Shown here in pieces: positions 17,752-26,181 of a stretch of 37,784 bases of DNA. Under the pieces are notes generated by a model, which was not told where the DNA came from, ran no database searches, and worked only from the letters and a program-made list of their open reading frames with translations. Each line of letters opens with the position of its first letter. Within the stretch, counting starts at the first letter, position 1. This stretch comes from an uncultured Hyphomicrobiaceae bacterium (GTDB lineage: Bacteria > Pseudomonadota > Alphaproteobacteria > Rhizobiales > Hyphomicrobiaceae): positions 1-37,784 of the forward strand of contig CALMPK010000108.1 of the NCBI GenBank assembly GCA_937873575.1. Direction: 5' to 3'. The translations under genes were made by a program, and so were the position numbers.

Positions 17752-18542
17752 GCCTGGATGCACCCATGAACGAGAGCCGACCGCTAACCGAACAAGCCAA
17801 GAGCAGGCATCAGGGCGAGGAGCAAACGGGTTTGATTTCCCGCATTCGCAATTTCTATCCCTTCAATGCCGAGCAGACCGTCAACATCGCGAGCGAGTTC
17901 GGCCCGCTCATCACGATGTTCGTGGTCAACGCCGCCTACGGTATCGCGGCCGGAACCTGGGCGCTGCTGATCACCACGGTGATCGCCATCGTCGTCATGC
18001 GCCTCGTGTTGAAGCGCCTGCCGGCCTTCCCGGTGATCGCGTCATCCGTGACGCTCGCCTTCGGCGCGTTGACGCTCATCACCCACGATCCGATGTGGGT
18101 GCAGATCAAGGTGACGATCTTCAACGCCATGTTCGCCGGCTTCCTGTTCGTCGGCCTCTGGCTCAACCGCAACTTCTTCAAATACGTGTTCGAGAAGACG
18201 TTCCATTACACGAAGGAAGGCTGGGACCGCTTCACCTGGAGCTTTGCCTGGTTCTTCGTGCTGACGGCGGTTGCCAACGAGTTCGTCCGGCTGACCTTCA
18301 AGGACAACCAGATGTACAACCTGTTCGGCTACCAGATGGACGGGGTGAACGTCTGGATCCTGTTCAAGATCGCCATCATCATGCCGGCATCTGGAATCTA
18401 CGCCTGGCTGCTGACGCGGCTGATGCACAAGTATCGCATCACCGAGGAGGAGGCGCTGCGCGCTGACGCCCTGGCGCTCGCCATCGCCACGCGGCCGACC
18501 AGCCATATTGCCGACGAGCCACCTCATAAGCCCCACCACTGA
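17748..18542 (+). CDS. YciB-family inner-membrane (septation) protein A
   Basis: Inner membrane protein of the YciB/IspA (intracellular septation protein A) family, linked in enterobacteria to cell division and envelope integrity. 264 residues with about five membrane helices. Family landmarks are ASEFGPLITMFVVNAAYGI, a central ITHDPMWVQIKVTIFNAMFAGFLFVGL, KYVFEKTFHYTKEGWDRFTWSFAWFFVLTAVANEFVR and the final helix. The polar N-terminus (about 45 residues) and the His/Pro tail (residues 250-264) are longer than usual. The ATG at 17748 overlaps the ftsY stop (ATGA). A shorter paralogue follows at 18613. Confidence 0.9.
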   Translation: MSLDAPMNESRPLTEQAKSRHQGEEQTGLISRIRNFYPFNAEQTVNIASEFGPLITMFVVNAAYGIAAGTWALLITTVIAIVVMRLVLKRLPAFPVIASSVTLAFGALTLITHDPMWVQIKVTIFNAMFAGFLFVGLWLNRNFFKYVFEKTFHYTKEGWDRFTWSFAWFFVLTAVANEFVRLTFKDNQMYNLFGYQMDGVNVWILFKIAIIMPASGIYAWLLTRLMHKYRITEEEALRADALALAIATRPTSHIADEPPHKPHH

Positions 18543-18612
18543 CGCCGCCGGGCGCGGGCACACACGGGCGACAGCGGTCGGATTCATCAATTCAGTCGGG
18601 ACGAGCGGGGCG

Positions 18613-19233
18613 ATGAACACCGAAGACAACACCAGTGGCGCGAAGCCCGAGACTGCCGGGCGCCAGATCCTGAAACTGGCGCTCGAGATGGGGCCGCTGG
18701 TCATCTTCTTTCTCACCAACTCGTCCTACGGCATCTTCGACGCCACGCGGGCCTTCATGGTCGCGACGGTGATCGCGCTCGTCGCCTCGCGGCTGCTTCT
18801 CGGCCGCATCGCGGTGATGCCGCTTGTGACGGCGGTGTTCGTCATCGTGTTTGGCGGTTTGACGATCTGGCTGCAGGACGATCATTTCATCAAGCTGAAG
18901 CCGACCATCGTGAACGGGCTGTTCGCCGCGATTCTGCTCGGCGGCGCCGCGCTCGGCCACTCGCTCCTGCGCCATGTCTTCGGCGATGTCTTTCATCTCA
19001 CCGCCGAGGGCTGGCGCCAGCTCACCATCCGCTGGGGCTGCTTCTTCATCGCCCTGGCGGTGCTCAACGAGATCGTCTGGCGGAATTTCTCGACCGATGG
19101 CTGGGTCGCGTTCAAGACGTTCGGCATCATGCCGCTGACAATGGTATTTGCGATCGCGCAGGTCGGGGTTCTGAAGAAACACGATCTATCGGGAAATATT
19201 TCGGGTTCCGGATCGCAAGAAGGCAATGAGTAG
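18613..19233 (+). CDS. Second YciB-family membrane protein
   Basis: 206 residues, the normal YciB length, directly after the first copy (70-base gap). It keeps LALEMGPLVIFFLTNSSYGI, the central FIKLKPTIVNGLFAAILLGG, HVFGDVFHLTAEGWRQLTIRWGCFFIALAVLNEIVWRNFS and the last helix FKTFGIMPLTMVFAIAQ, matching its neighbour segment by segment but with clearly diverged sequence. This copy is closer to the classic form (compact, no long tail), so it may be the ancestral one or a long-standing paralogue. The ATG at 18613 begins just before the conserved part; the frame is open from 18508. Confidence 0.88.
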   Translation: MNTEDNTSGAKPETAGRQILKLALEMGPLVIFFLTNSSYGIFDATRAFMVATVIALVASRLLLGRIAVMPLVTAVFVIVFGGLTIWLQDDHFIKLKPTIVNGLFAAILLGGAALGHSLLRHVFGDVFHLTAEGWRQLTIRWGCFFIALAVLNEIVWRNFSTDGWVAFKTFGIMPLTMVFAIAQVGVLKKHDLSGNISGSGSQEGNE

Positions 19234-19412
19234 CTACACGGATCATTCGCATTCGAAAAGTCAGCACAGCACCGGAATTACTCTTTTCTCTAAACAATTG
19301 GGTAATTATTCGTAAGATTTGCTCTGGACGTGCCCCGCCCAATCGTATTTTCTCATGATTGACGATAGGTGTTCAGTGGGCCATTGCGCGGCCAGCGATC
19401 GATCGGATCATT

Positions 19413-19913
19413 ATGAAAGCCTCGAAACTCAGGAAGGCGTCCAAAGCCGCCGCCCACGGTGTAGTATCGTCTGCGCTCGAGGATTCGCCAATTCATCTGC
19501 TGCACCGCGCTGGGCAGTTTGCTGGCGATATTTTCCAGAGCAAGATGGGCGAGAGCGACCTCACGCCCAGGCAATACGCCGTTTTGCTGACGGTCGCCGG
19601 TAACGAAGGGCTCAGTCAGACCCAGCTTGTCGACAAGACGGGCATCGACCGCTCGACGCTGGCGGATATCGTTCGCCGCATGCTCAAGAAGGGTCTTATC
19701 CAGCGCCGCCGCACGCGGGAAGACGCGCGCGCCTACGCGGTCAAGCTGTCCGAAGATGGCTGGCGGCTGCTCAAGGCCGTCGAGCCAATCGCGCGCGATG
19801 TGGATGCGGCGATCATCGCCACACTTTCTGGCGAGGACCGCGAGCGCTTCATCGGCCTGCTCAACACGATCGTTCTCCAGCTTGGACAGATGACGCCCAA
19901 GGAAGCCGGTTGA
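19413..19913 (+). CDS. MarR-family transcriptional regulator
   Basis: 166-residue winged-helix DNA-binding protein, normally a dimer. DLTPRQYAVLLTVAGNEGLSQTQLVDKTGIDRSTLADIVRRMLKKGLIQRRR (about residues 48-99) holds the helix-turn-helix and DAR (REDARAYAVKLSEDG) the wing, including the D/R pair usual for MarR. The rest is helical dimer interface. A Lys/Ala-rich N-terminus (MKASKLRKASKAAAHG) may add DNA contact. The ATG at 19413 is preferred to a TTG at 19359. The 180 bases upstream are unusually AT-rich around 19275-19320, a likely promoter/operator. No neighbour is an obvious target, so autoregulation or a distant target is likely. Confidence 0.87.
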   Translation: MKASKLRKASKAAAHGVVSSALEDSPIHLLHRAGQFAGDIFQSKMGESDLTPRQYAVLLTVAGNEGLSQTQLVDKTGIDRSTLADIVRRMLKKGLIQRRRTREDARAYAVKLSEDGWRLLKAVEPIARDVDAAIIATLSGEDRERFIGLLNTIVLQLGQMTPKEAG

Positions 19914-19915
19914 TC

Positions 19916-19946
19916 GGCGAGGGGGCTGGCGCGGGAACCCCTCGCC
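19916..19946 (+). terminator. Hairpin after the MarR gene
   Basis: GGCGAGGGG at 19916-19924 pairs perfectly with CCCCTCGCC at 19938-19946 around a 13-base loop, two bases after the marR stop. The 9-bp stem is strong but no run of T follows, so it could end transcription or protect the 3' end. Confidence 0.45.
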
Positions 19947-20421
19947 GGGCCGGGCGTCGCCAGATTCGAATTCTAGTCCCCGGCCGCGCATCGACGCGCG
20001 TCGTCACCGCCCATGAGGGGCGGCGCCGGCCATGACGGCCCGGCGGGGGAATGTTTCTTTCCGCGTTGGCGTTGGCGTTCGTGGTCCGGCCCGCCCGAGC
20101 GCCATCCGACGCTCAGAACCGCATTTTAGGTTCCCTGACCGTTCGGTGTTGTCGAGCGTCGGGCGTAAGGCTGTCGGACGTGCACTGGCGATTGCGCCGC
20201 TTTCGTCCCCACGTCCTCCACCGCCCCTCCACACCCCCCTGGACCCGGAAACTCGAATCAGCGGACGTTTGGTCCGTAGCTGCTCCGCACGGACACCCGA
20301 TGAGGTGCGGCCCAAGTTCGCCGCGAATCAGTGTCACCAGTCGCGGCTCACCCTTTGCTTTCCAGTTCCTGCGTCGTGTCGCGTTCATCATCCGCCGTTT
20401 CGAACCGGGATCCGACGCTCC
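19947..20421. other. Noncoding stretch of about 475 bases
   Basis: An open frame crosses it on the plus strand in phase with the cNMP protein, but the encoded sequence is Pro/Arg/Ser-rich and not protein-like. It contains a 12-base palindrome CGACGCGCGTCG at 19992-20003 and a short GCGTTG repeat near 20065. I see no tRNA or known small RNA. It probably carries the promoter for the gene at 20422. Confidence 0.5.
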
Positions 20422-20946
20422 ATGGCCATCGCCTCCATCGTCCAGCCGCTGCTGCAAGTCGCGCTCTTCCAGGGCCTCACCAACGCCCAGGTCAATGAGA
20501 TCGCACGTCGCGCGGAGAGGATCGTTTTCAAGCCGGGCGACACCATCGCCATGCTCGATGCTCCGGCCGAGGGCGCCATTCTGATCGTTTCCGGCGAGGC
20601 TCGCCGCGTTGCCGGCCCGGGCGTCGCCAGCGCCGAATCGCTTCCGCCCGGCACGCTGATCGGGGAAATGGGAATGCTCGTCGAGACGAGCTCGTCCGCG
20701 ACTGTGGTGGCTGCAACCCCGGTGCGGGCGCTCCGCTTTTCGCGCGAGGAGATGCTGGAGCAGATGGCGGCCGATCCCGCGCTCGCCGAGCACTTCATCT
20801 CGCGCATCACCGCGCGCCTGCACGACGTCGCGTCAGAGATGCGGGCGATCGACGAGGGTTTCGATCATCTCCAGGCGGAGAGCGGACGGTCGGTGCCCGC
20901 CGCTCGGGGCAGCGTGCGGCCGGATGAACAGGCGCGGTTGCACTGA
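20422..20946 (+). CDS. Cyclic nucleotide-binding domain protein
   Basis: 174 residues, essentially one Crp-type cNMP-binding domain without a DNA-binding domain. ALFQGLTNAQVNEIARRAERIVFKPGDTI leads into the barrel, then GAILIVSGEARRV and the phosphate-binding-cassette region LPPGTLIGEMGMLVETSSSATVVAATPVRAL, where the GEM and SS residues replace the GE...RSA of true cAMP receptors. The final helices ALAEHFISRITARLHDVASEMRAID are coiled. A ligand is therefore not certain. The ATG at 20422 starts with MAIASIVQPLLQVALFQGL, normal for such domains; the longer frame to 20032 is not supported. Convergent with radC. Confidence 0.8.
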   Translation: MAIASIVQPLLQVALFQGLTNAQVNEIARRAERIVFKPGDTIAMLDAPAEGAILIVSGEARRVAGPGVASAESLPPGTLIGEMGMLVETSSSATVVAATPVRALRFSREEMLEQMAADPALAEHFISRITARLHDVASEMRAIDEGFDHLQAESGRSVPAARGSVRPDEQARLH

Positions 20947-20965
20947 GGCCCCCCGCGATTTTTTC

Positions 20966-21826
20966 TCAGATCAGCCGCAGGCCGCGGAAGCTCGAATGCC
21001 CGTCGCGGCCAACGATGATGTGGTCGTGAACGACGACACCCAGCGGGCGCGCCGCTTCGACGATCAGCTTGGTCATGTCGATGTCGGCGCGCGAGGGCGT
21101 TGTGTCTCCCGACGGGTGGTTGTGCACCAGGATGATCGCCGACGCCGACAGCTCGAGCGCCCGCCTCACCACTTCGCGCACGTAGACCGGCGTGTGGTCG
21201 ACCGTTCCATGCCCTTGAACTTCGTCTGAGATCAGCCGGTTCTTCTTGTCGAGGAAGAGAATGCGGAAGATCTCTCGCTTCTCGTAGCCTTGCGCGGCGC
21301 GCAGATAGGCGAGCACCTGCTCCCAGGAGGAGAGCGCCGGCTTTTTCATGACCTCGGATTTCATCAGCCGCAGGGCCGCCGCCCGTACGAGCTTCAGCTC
21401 GGCAACGACCGCGTCGCCGGTTCCCCGCACTTCCTTCAATCTTTCGGGCGGCGCACTGATGACTTCGGCGAACGAGCCGAAGCGCGCGATCAACTGCTTT
21501 GCGAGATCCTTGGTGTCGCGGCGGGGAATGGCACGGAACAGCACCATCTCGAGCAGCTCGTAGTCGGGCATCGCGTCGGCGCCGCCCTTGGCGAAGCGCT
21601 CGCGCAGCCGCTCGCGGTGGCCTGTGTGCAGCGGTAGCTCGTCGTTCGTCGAAGTAACCTGCTCGCGCCGCGCGACCGGCTCGCTCGCCTCCAGGAACGA
21701 GCCTTGCCGTCCTGCGGGTGTTTCCCTGGGGTGGGTCAGCAAGTCGGGAACGTCGCCGGCGGGTGCCTCGGACTGGTTCGAGCCCGCCGCGCGCTTGCCC
21801 TGAACCTTGCCGCGTCCAGCTCCCAT
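20966..21826 (-). CDS. radC: RadC-family JAB/MPN protein
   Basis: 286 residues. An N-terminal helix-hairpin-helix-like domain ([33 protein letters not shown]) is followed by the MPN+/JAB domain with [16 protein letters not shown] (H235, H237, D248), the zinc-metalloprotease motif, and [30 protein letters not shown]. Despite its name RadC is not an established DNA repair enzyme; the JAB motif suggests a metal-dependent hydrolase. The first 60 residues are low-complexity. It follows map by 16 bases on the minus strand, an arrangement common in Rhizobiales. Confidence 0.92.
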   Translation of the reverse strand: MGAGRGKVQGKRAAGSNQSEAPAGDVPDLLTHPRETPAGRQGSFLEASEPVARREQVTSTNDELPLHTGHRERLRERFAKGGADAMPDYELLEMVLFRAIPRRDTKDLAKQLIARFGSFAEVISAPPERLKEVRGTGDAVVAELKLVRAAALRLMKSEVMKKPALSSWEQVLAYLRAAQGYEKREIFRILFLDKKNRLISDEVQGHGTVDHTPVYVREVVRRALELSASAIILVHNHPSGDTTPSRADIDMTKLIVEAARPLGVVVHDHIIVGRDGHSSFRGLRLI

Positions 21827-21842
21827 CCCCGCGCCTCCGCTA

Positions 21843-22694
21843 TCAGGACAGCGTGGGCGCCGGCACCATCGCCGAGAGATCGTAGGGCGGCTTGTGCAGG
21901 CCGACCGGCGACAGTGTGAAGATCTCGCAGCCGTCCTCCGTCACGCCGACGGTGTGCTCGAACTGGGCGGAAAGCTCGCGGTCGCGCGTGACCGCGGTCC
22001 ACCCGTCGGGCAGCACCTTCACGTGGGGACGGCCGAGGTTGATCATCGGCTCCACGGTGAAAAGCATGCCGGGCCGGAGCAACGCGCCTTCGCCCTCCTC
22101 GCCGTAATGGAGAATATTCGGCCGGTCGTGGAACAGGCGCCCCAGCCCGTGGCCGCAGAAATCCCGCACGACGCCACAGCGCTCCGCCTCGGCGTATTTC
22201 TGGATGGCCGCGCCGATGTGTCCGGTCGTGTTGCCGGGCTTGATCGCGGCGATGCCGCGCATCAGCGCCTCGTAGGTGACCTCGAGCAGACGTTCGGAGC
22301 GGCGCGAGATCTGGCCGACCGGATACATCCGGCTGGTATCGCCGTGCCATCCGTCCACGATCAACGTCACGTCGATATTGACGATGTCGCCGTCCTTCAA
22401 CGGTTTCGGCCCGGGAATTCCGTGGCACACGACATGATTGACGGACGTGCAAATGGAACGCGGGAATCCGCGATAATTGAGTGGAGCTGGAATTGCATTG
22501 TTCGCGAGTGCGAAATCGAGAACGAGATCGTCGAGAAAATCAGTCCTTACGCCGGGACGCACATGCGGCGTGAGCATATCCAGCGCTGCCGCGGCAAGCT
22601 GCCCGGCCTTGCGCATGCCCGCGAATGCGTCGGCACCGTGCAGCTTGACGCCGTTCTCGCGACCGAATTCATTTCCGAGTTCGAGTTTCGTCAT
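21843..22694 (-). CDS. map: Methionine aminopeptidase, type I
   Basis: Removes the initiator methionine from nascent proteins; essential. 283 residues. The five metal ligands and the catalytic histidine are all present: H91 (NHVVCHGIP), D108 and D119 ([17 protein letters not shown]), H182 ([11 protein letters not shown]), E215 (FTVEPM) and E246 (AQFEHTVGV). Start at the ATG at 22694 with GGA 9 bases upstream; a TTG at 22703 is also in frame. Likely co-transcribed with radC; divergent from the OmpA-like gene. Confidence 0.95.
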   Translation of the reverse strand: MTKLELGNEFGRENGVKLHGADAFAGMRKAGQLAAAALDMLTPHVRPGVRTDFLDDLVLDFALANNAIPAPLNYRGFPRSICTSVNHVVCHGIPGPKPLKDGDIVNIDVTLIVDGWHGDTSRMYPVGQISRRSERLLEVTYEALMRGIAAIKPGNTTGHIGAAIQKYAEAERCGVVRDFCGHGLGRLFHDRPNILHYGEEGEGALLRPGMLFTVEPMINLGRPHVKVLPDGWTAVTRDRELSAQFEHTVGVTEDGCEIFTLSPVGLHKPPYDLSAMVPAPTLS

Positions 22695-22816
22695 GTGATC
22701 CAAAAAAACCGGTCAATAGGGTTTCTCTAACGTTTCGACTGTAGGAATATGGGACGAATGCCAGAACTGCAACGGAATGCGCCAATATATCCGTGTAGTG
22801 CCCAAGGAGTCGCCAC

Positions 22817-24127
22817 ATGTCCCCCGATCAAAGTCGCATCAGGTTGCCGGGGCGCATTGCGCCGGCCCTGCCCCCCTCCTGCCTTTTCGCCATCGCCGCC
22901 ACCCTTGGCGTCGGATTGCCACTTCTCACTGTATCGCCCGCATCGGCCAATCCGCATGTCGCCGTTCTCCCGACGACCAGCGTCGAAGACGTGATGCGGA
23001 TGCGCGAGGCTTGGGGCGTCGCGCCGTCGAAGGCCGGCACCGCACAGCCGTCCGCCGCGCTCGTCGCCGACAGCGGCTATGCCGTTTTGCCAACCACGAG
23101 TGTCGACGAACTCATCAAGCTCCGCGAAACCTGGGGCAAGGCCGGCTCCCCCAAGCAATCAGCAAGCGGATTTGCCGTTCTCCCGACCACCAGTGTCGCC
23201 GATCTCGTCAAGATGCGCGAGGCGTGGGGCGCTGGCAAGCCGGTTGAGACCGTGATTCCGCCGCTCGCCACGGGCACCTACTCGCCGCTGCCGCAAGACA
23301 AGTTCGAGTTGCCCAAGGGCCCGGAGGGCCCGCCGGTGATCCACGCCCTGGTGCCGACGCCCGTAGCGCAACTCGAGCCCGTTGCACAGAAGGTCGTCGA
23401 CGGCGCCATGAAGGCCCTGCTCGCCGAAAGGTCGAGCTGGGGCACCGCACCCGCCAAGACGGCGGCCGGCGCTTCGGGAGCCTATGCGAGCCTGCCGACG
23501 ACCAGCGTCGCCGACGTGGTGCGGATGCGTGAGGCCTGGGGCAGCGCGCCGTCGCGCGTTACGGTCAAGGCTCCGGCCAGCACTGGCGTTCCCGCCGCCG
23601 CGAAGGCGAGCGGATTGGGCGGTGAGAAAGCTCTCGGCGATGCGCTGAAGAAGCTGCTCGCCGAGCGCGCGAGCTGGGGCAAGGCGCCGTCCCGCGTGCG
23701 CACCGCCGCGGCGCCGGCCGCCGCTGCCGTGATCGCGCCGAGCCCCGTCGTCTCGACGGATGCGGCGAGCTGTGAAACCCGGCTGCGCAACGTCGCGATG
23801 AGCGGTGCCATCCTGTTCGACTCGCGCAGCTCCGATCTCGATGCCCGCAGCAATGCCACGCTCGATGCGCTGGCCGACGTCGCCAAGGCCTGCACGAAGG
23901 GCCGTATCCGCGTCGGTGGCCACACCGACAGCACCGGACGGGCCGCGATCAACAAGGCGCTGTCGTCGCGCCGTGCGGCAGCGGTTGCGGCCTATCTCGC
24001 GAAGGCGGGCATTCCCAAGGACCGCCTCGTGGCGATCGGCTTCGGCGAAGAGCAACCGCTCGTTTCGAACAGTACACCCCAAGGCCGCGCGCAGAACCGC
24101 CGCATCGAGTTCACGCTGATCGACTGA
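22817..24127 (+). CDS. OmpA-family protein with LPTTSV...REAWG repeats
   Basis: 436 residues, exported (hydrophobic stretch at about 22-44, cleavage likely near ASA-NP at 44-45). The C-terminal domain (about 318-436) is OmpA-like and should bind peptidoglycan: ILFDSRSSDLD, RVGGHTDSTG with D371, and ALSSRRAAAVAAYL with R386, ending NRRIEFTLID. The region before it carries four copies of LPTTSVxDxxxxRExWG (residues 51-67, 91-107, 122-138, 226-242) and two degenerate LLAERxSWG copies (201-209 and 280-288). I do not know this repeat from any family. A strong site AAGGAG lies 7 bases before the ATG. The likely picture is a periplasmic or outer-membrane protein anchored to the wall, with the repeats binding a partner. 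Confidence 0.85.
   Translation: MSPDQSRIRLPGRIAPALPPSCLFAIAATLGVGLPLLTVSPASANPHVAVLPTTSVEDVMRMREAWGVAPSKAGTAQPSAALVADSGYAVLPTTSVDELIKLRETWGKAGSPKQSASGFAVLPTTSVADLVKMREAWGAGKPVETVIPPLATGTYSPLPQDKFELPKGPEGPPVIHALVPTPVAQLEPVAQKVVDGAMKALLAERSSWGTAPAKTAAGASGAYASLPTTSVADVVRMREAWGSAPSRVTVKAPASTGVPAAAKASGLGGEKALGDALKKLLAERASWGKAPSRVRTAAAPAAAAVIAPSPVVSTDAASCETRLRNVAMSGAILFDSRSSDLDARSNATLDALADVAKACTKGRIRVGGHTDSTGRAAINKALSSRRAAAVAAYLAKAGIPKDRLVAIGFGEEQPLVSNSTPQGRAQNRRIEFTLID
22967..23542 (+). repeat. Four protein-level repeats LPTTSVxDxxxxRExWG
   Basis: Copies at 22967-23017, 23087-23137, 23180-23230 and 23492-23542. Copies 1 and 4 are also alike in DNA, while copy 2 uses many different synonymous codons. 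The protein pattern, not the DNA, is therefore conserved, as expected for a selected functional motif rather than a recent duplication. Spacing is uneven, with a long unrelated Pro-rich linker between copies 3 and 4. Confidence 0.85.
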
Positions 24128-24155
24128 CACGGTCGAAGCTTGGGCCGTCACGCGA

Positions 24156-24192
24156 AACACCGCGCCAGGAAGAGGCGCGGTGTTTTCGTTTT
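24156..24192 (+). terminator. Intrinsic terminator after the OmpA-like gene
   Basis: AACACCGCGCC at 24156-24166 and GGCGCGGTGTT at 24174-24184 form a perfect 11-bp stem with a 7-base loop, followed by TTCGTTTT. It lies 29 bases after the OmpA-like stop and ends where the patatin gene stops on the other strand. It is the clearest terminator of the window. Confidence 0.85.
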
Positions 24193-26108
24193 CATCCGTT
24201 GCCAGCCGCGACGGCATTGCTCGCGTGGTCGAGCATCACGTCGTCGAGCCAAGATCGCATCGCGGAACCGTCGCGCTGAAGCTCCTGCCGGGCCCAGTCG
24301 CACGAAAGGTCGACGAGTTCGCTGTGGCGATGCCAGTCGAGAAAGCTCATGTCGTCCGGCACCGGCGGCACCATCAGCAGGTCCTCGTCGGTCAAGTGCC
24401 GCTTGAAATCCTGCCGGTTGGCCATCAGGCTCCGCATGAGAACCGTCATCAGGCCGGGAGCATCGGGGAGCGACTTGCGCGCAAAGGGATTGACGCTGCG
24501 GGCGATGAGGTCGCCGCGCGACGGTATAGCGTCATAAGACACGTCGAAGCGCTCCAGATCGGGCACCGCGAAGCTCATCACCACGTTGGGGCCGCTCTTG
24601 AGCTCGTGCATCGCCTTGATCGGAACGTTGTCGAGCAGGCAGCCGTCCACCAGCATGTCGCCCTCGCTCGTGTAGTACGGTGGCAGCAGCACCGGGATCG
24701 AGCTCGACGCGCGGACGGCCGACCACAAGCTTCCCGTCCGATGGCAGCTCAGATTGTACCGTGAGAGGTTGGTGGAGACGGCGAAGAACGGCACCCAGAG
24801 GTCCTCGATGTCGCCGCCGTAGTAGGTTGCCAGCTGCTCGTCGAACCGCTTGTGGTCGATCAGGCTGTAGCGCGGCCATGTCAACCGGCGCATCGCGCGC
24901 CGCGTGACGAACATGTGGTGAATGGCGGCGTCCACCTCGCGCGGCGTGCGGCCGAGCGCGAATGCCGCCGTCATGGCGCTGCCGCCCGATGTGCCGCCCA
25001 TCATGTCGAAGGTGACGCCGGCTTCCCCGAGCGCCTGATAGAGACCGACCTGCGCCGTGCACAGCGCCCCGCCTCCGCAGGCGATGAGGCCGATGGCGGT
25101 GCCCTTGATGAAACGTGCGAGACGCGCGAGATCGCCAGCGTTGTCGAGGGCGACGTGGTGATGCATGGCGACGCTGCGTCCGGCGAGCCAGCGGCGCGTG
25201 CCGGTGATGGTGTGGCGCGTCGGGTGAAGCAGAACGAGGCGGCGCGAGCCCGCCGGCATCAGCTCGGCGGCGCGTTGCTCGAGCGGCGAGAGCCGCGGGT
25301 CTCTCGCGTGCATGCCGACCTCGAGCACGATGTCCGCCTGCCGGATCGCCTTGTCGGACCACGAGTCGAGGTCGTCGTTCGCCAGATACACGACGAAATC
25401 GGACTGGCGCTCGAGATCGTTGAAGGCCGCGGTCGCCGCGGGAGAATCGAACGATGAGCCGGGCGGCAGCAGGGCTCGCGCCCGCGTGTGGTCGATCACC
25501 TGGACGCGGCGGCCGCGTACCTTGCGCGGCTGCGAGGCGCGCGAGAGCGTCTCGGCGAGGGCGACGACGAACGGCAGCGGCACGGGTTCCGCCCCGGCAC
25601 GGACCACCGCAATGGTTCGCGGTCGCGGATCGGGCGGGGCGGGCCGCGCCACGTTGAACTCGGCGAGCCGCCTCGCCAGCGCGGTGGTGACGACGCGCCA
25701 GAGCGCCGGGCTTCGCGCGACAAGGCTGTCGAAGTCGGCCCGCTCGAGGCGCAGCACCAGACCATCACGCAGCGCCGTGACCGTCGCCGTGCGGCAGCCG
25801 CCCGAAAGAAAAGCGATCTCGCCGATCGGCTGGCCGGGGCCGATCTCGCAGATGGCGTTCGGGCGGCCGTCGAGGCCGACGGAGAAGCGGCCCGAAACGA
25901 CGATGAACATGGAGTGGGCGGCGTCTCCCTGGCGCACGAGCACCTCGCCGCGCCGAACCGGAATGGCGGAAAGCTCCGCCGCGAGCGAGGCCCGCTGTTC
26001 CGGCGACAACCCCTCGAATATTTCCAGGCCTTCGAGCAGCCGCTCGCGGCCCTCGCCTTGCGGGCTGGTGCTGGGCGTCACATCTGTCGGCCGGACTTCC
26101 GTCGTCAT
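24192..26108 (-). CDS. Patatin-like phospholipase with N-terminal cNMP-binding domain
   Basis: 638 residues, the architecture of neuropathy-target-esterase-like proteins (RssA/NTE type). Residues about 25-150 form a cNMP-binding domain (GLSPEQRASLAAEL, VLVRQGDAAHSMFIVVSGRFSV, GQPIGEIAFLSGGCRTATV). About 160-335 is the regulatory region found in such proteins. The patatin domain starts at about 338 with the oxyanion loop ACGGGALCTAQVGL, continues with the nucleophile S374 in GGTSGGSAM, and ends with D488 in VDGCLLDNVP, completing the Ser-Asp dyad. Likely a lipid hydrolase at the inner membrane that could respond to a nucleotide, though the cNMP site lacks some consensus residues. Start ATG at 26108. 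Confidence 0.9.
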   Translation of the reverse strand: MTTEVRPTDVTPSTSPQGEGRERLLEGLEIFEGLSPEQRASLAAELSAIPVRRGEVLVRQGDAAHSMFIVVSGRFSVGLDGRPNAICEIGPGQPIGEIAFLSGGCRTATVTALRDGLVLRLERADFDSLVARSPALWRVVTTALARRLAEFNVARPAPPDPRPRTIAVVRAGAEPVPLPFVVALAETLSRASQPRKVRGRRVQVIDHTRARALLPPGSSFDSPAATAAFNDLERQSDFVVYLANDDLDSWSDKAIRQADIVLEVGMHARDPRLSPLEQRAAELMPAGSRRLVLLHPTRHTITGTRRWLAGRSVAMHHHVALDNAGDLARLARFIKGTAIGLIACGGGALCTAQVGLYQALGEAGVTFDMMGGTSGGSAMTAAFALGRTPREVDAAIHHMFVTRRAMRRLTWPRYSLIDHKRFDEQLATYYGGDIEDLWVPFFAVSTNLSRYNLSCHRTGSLWSAVRASSSIPVLLPPYYTSEGDMLVDGCLLDNVPIKAMHELKSGPNVVMSFAVPDLERFDVSYDAIPSRGDLIARSVNPFARKSLPDAPGLMTVLMRSLMANRQDFKRHLTDEDLLMVPPVPDDMSFLDWHRHSELVDLSCDWARQELQRDGSAMRSWLDDVMLDHASNAVAAGNG

Positions 26109-26181
26109 GCTCGGCCTCGTGCGGGGGACACTGGCCGCACGAGCCTAGCACAAGGGCGGCCGATGAGCGCCAGTGCCCCGC

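Noticed and set aside
19955..19985. tRNA-like T-arm motif (GATTCGAAT) after the MarR gene
   Set aside because: The flanking bases do not form a T stem, D-arm or acceptor; the motif is by chance.
20032..20421. N-terminal extension of the cNMP-binding protein
   Set aside because: The extra 130 residues are Pro/Arg/Ser-rich without any domain, and a good ATG at 20422 gives a normal cNMP domain.
22967..23542. CRISPR-like or DNA repeat array
   Set aside because: The repeats are in phase with a protein, unevenly spaced and diverged in DNA, so they are protein repeats and not a CRISPR array.
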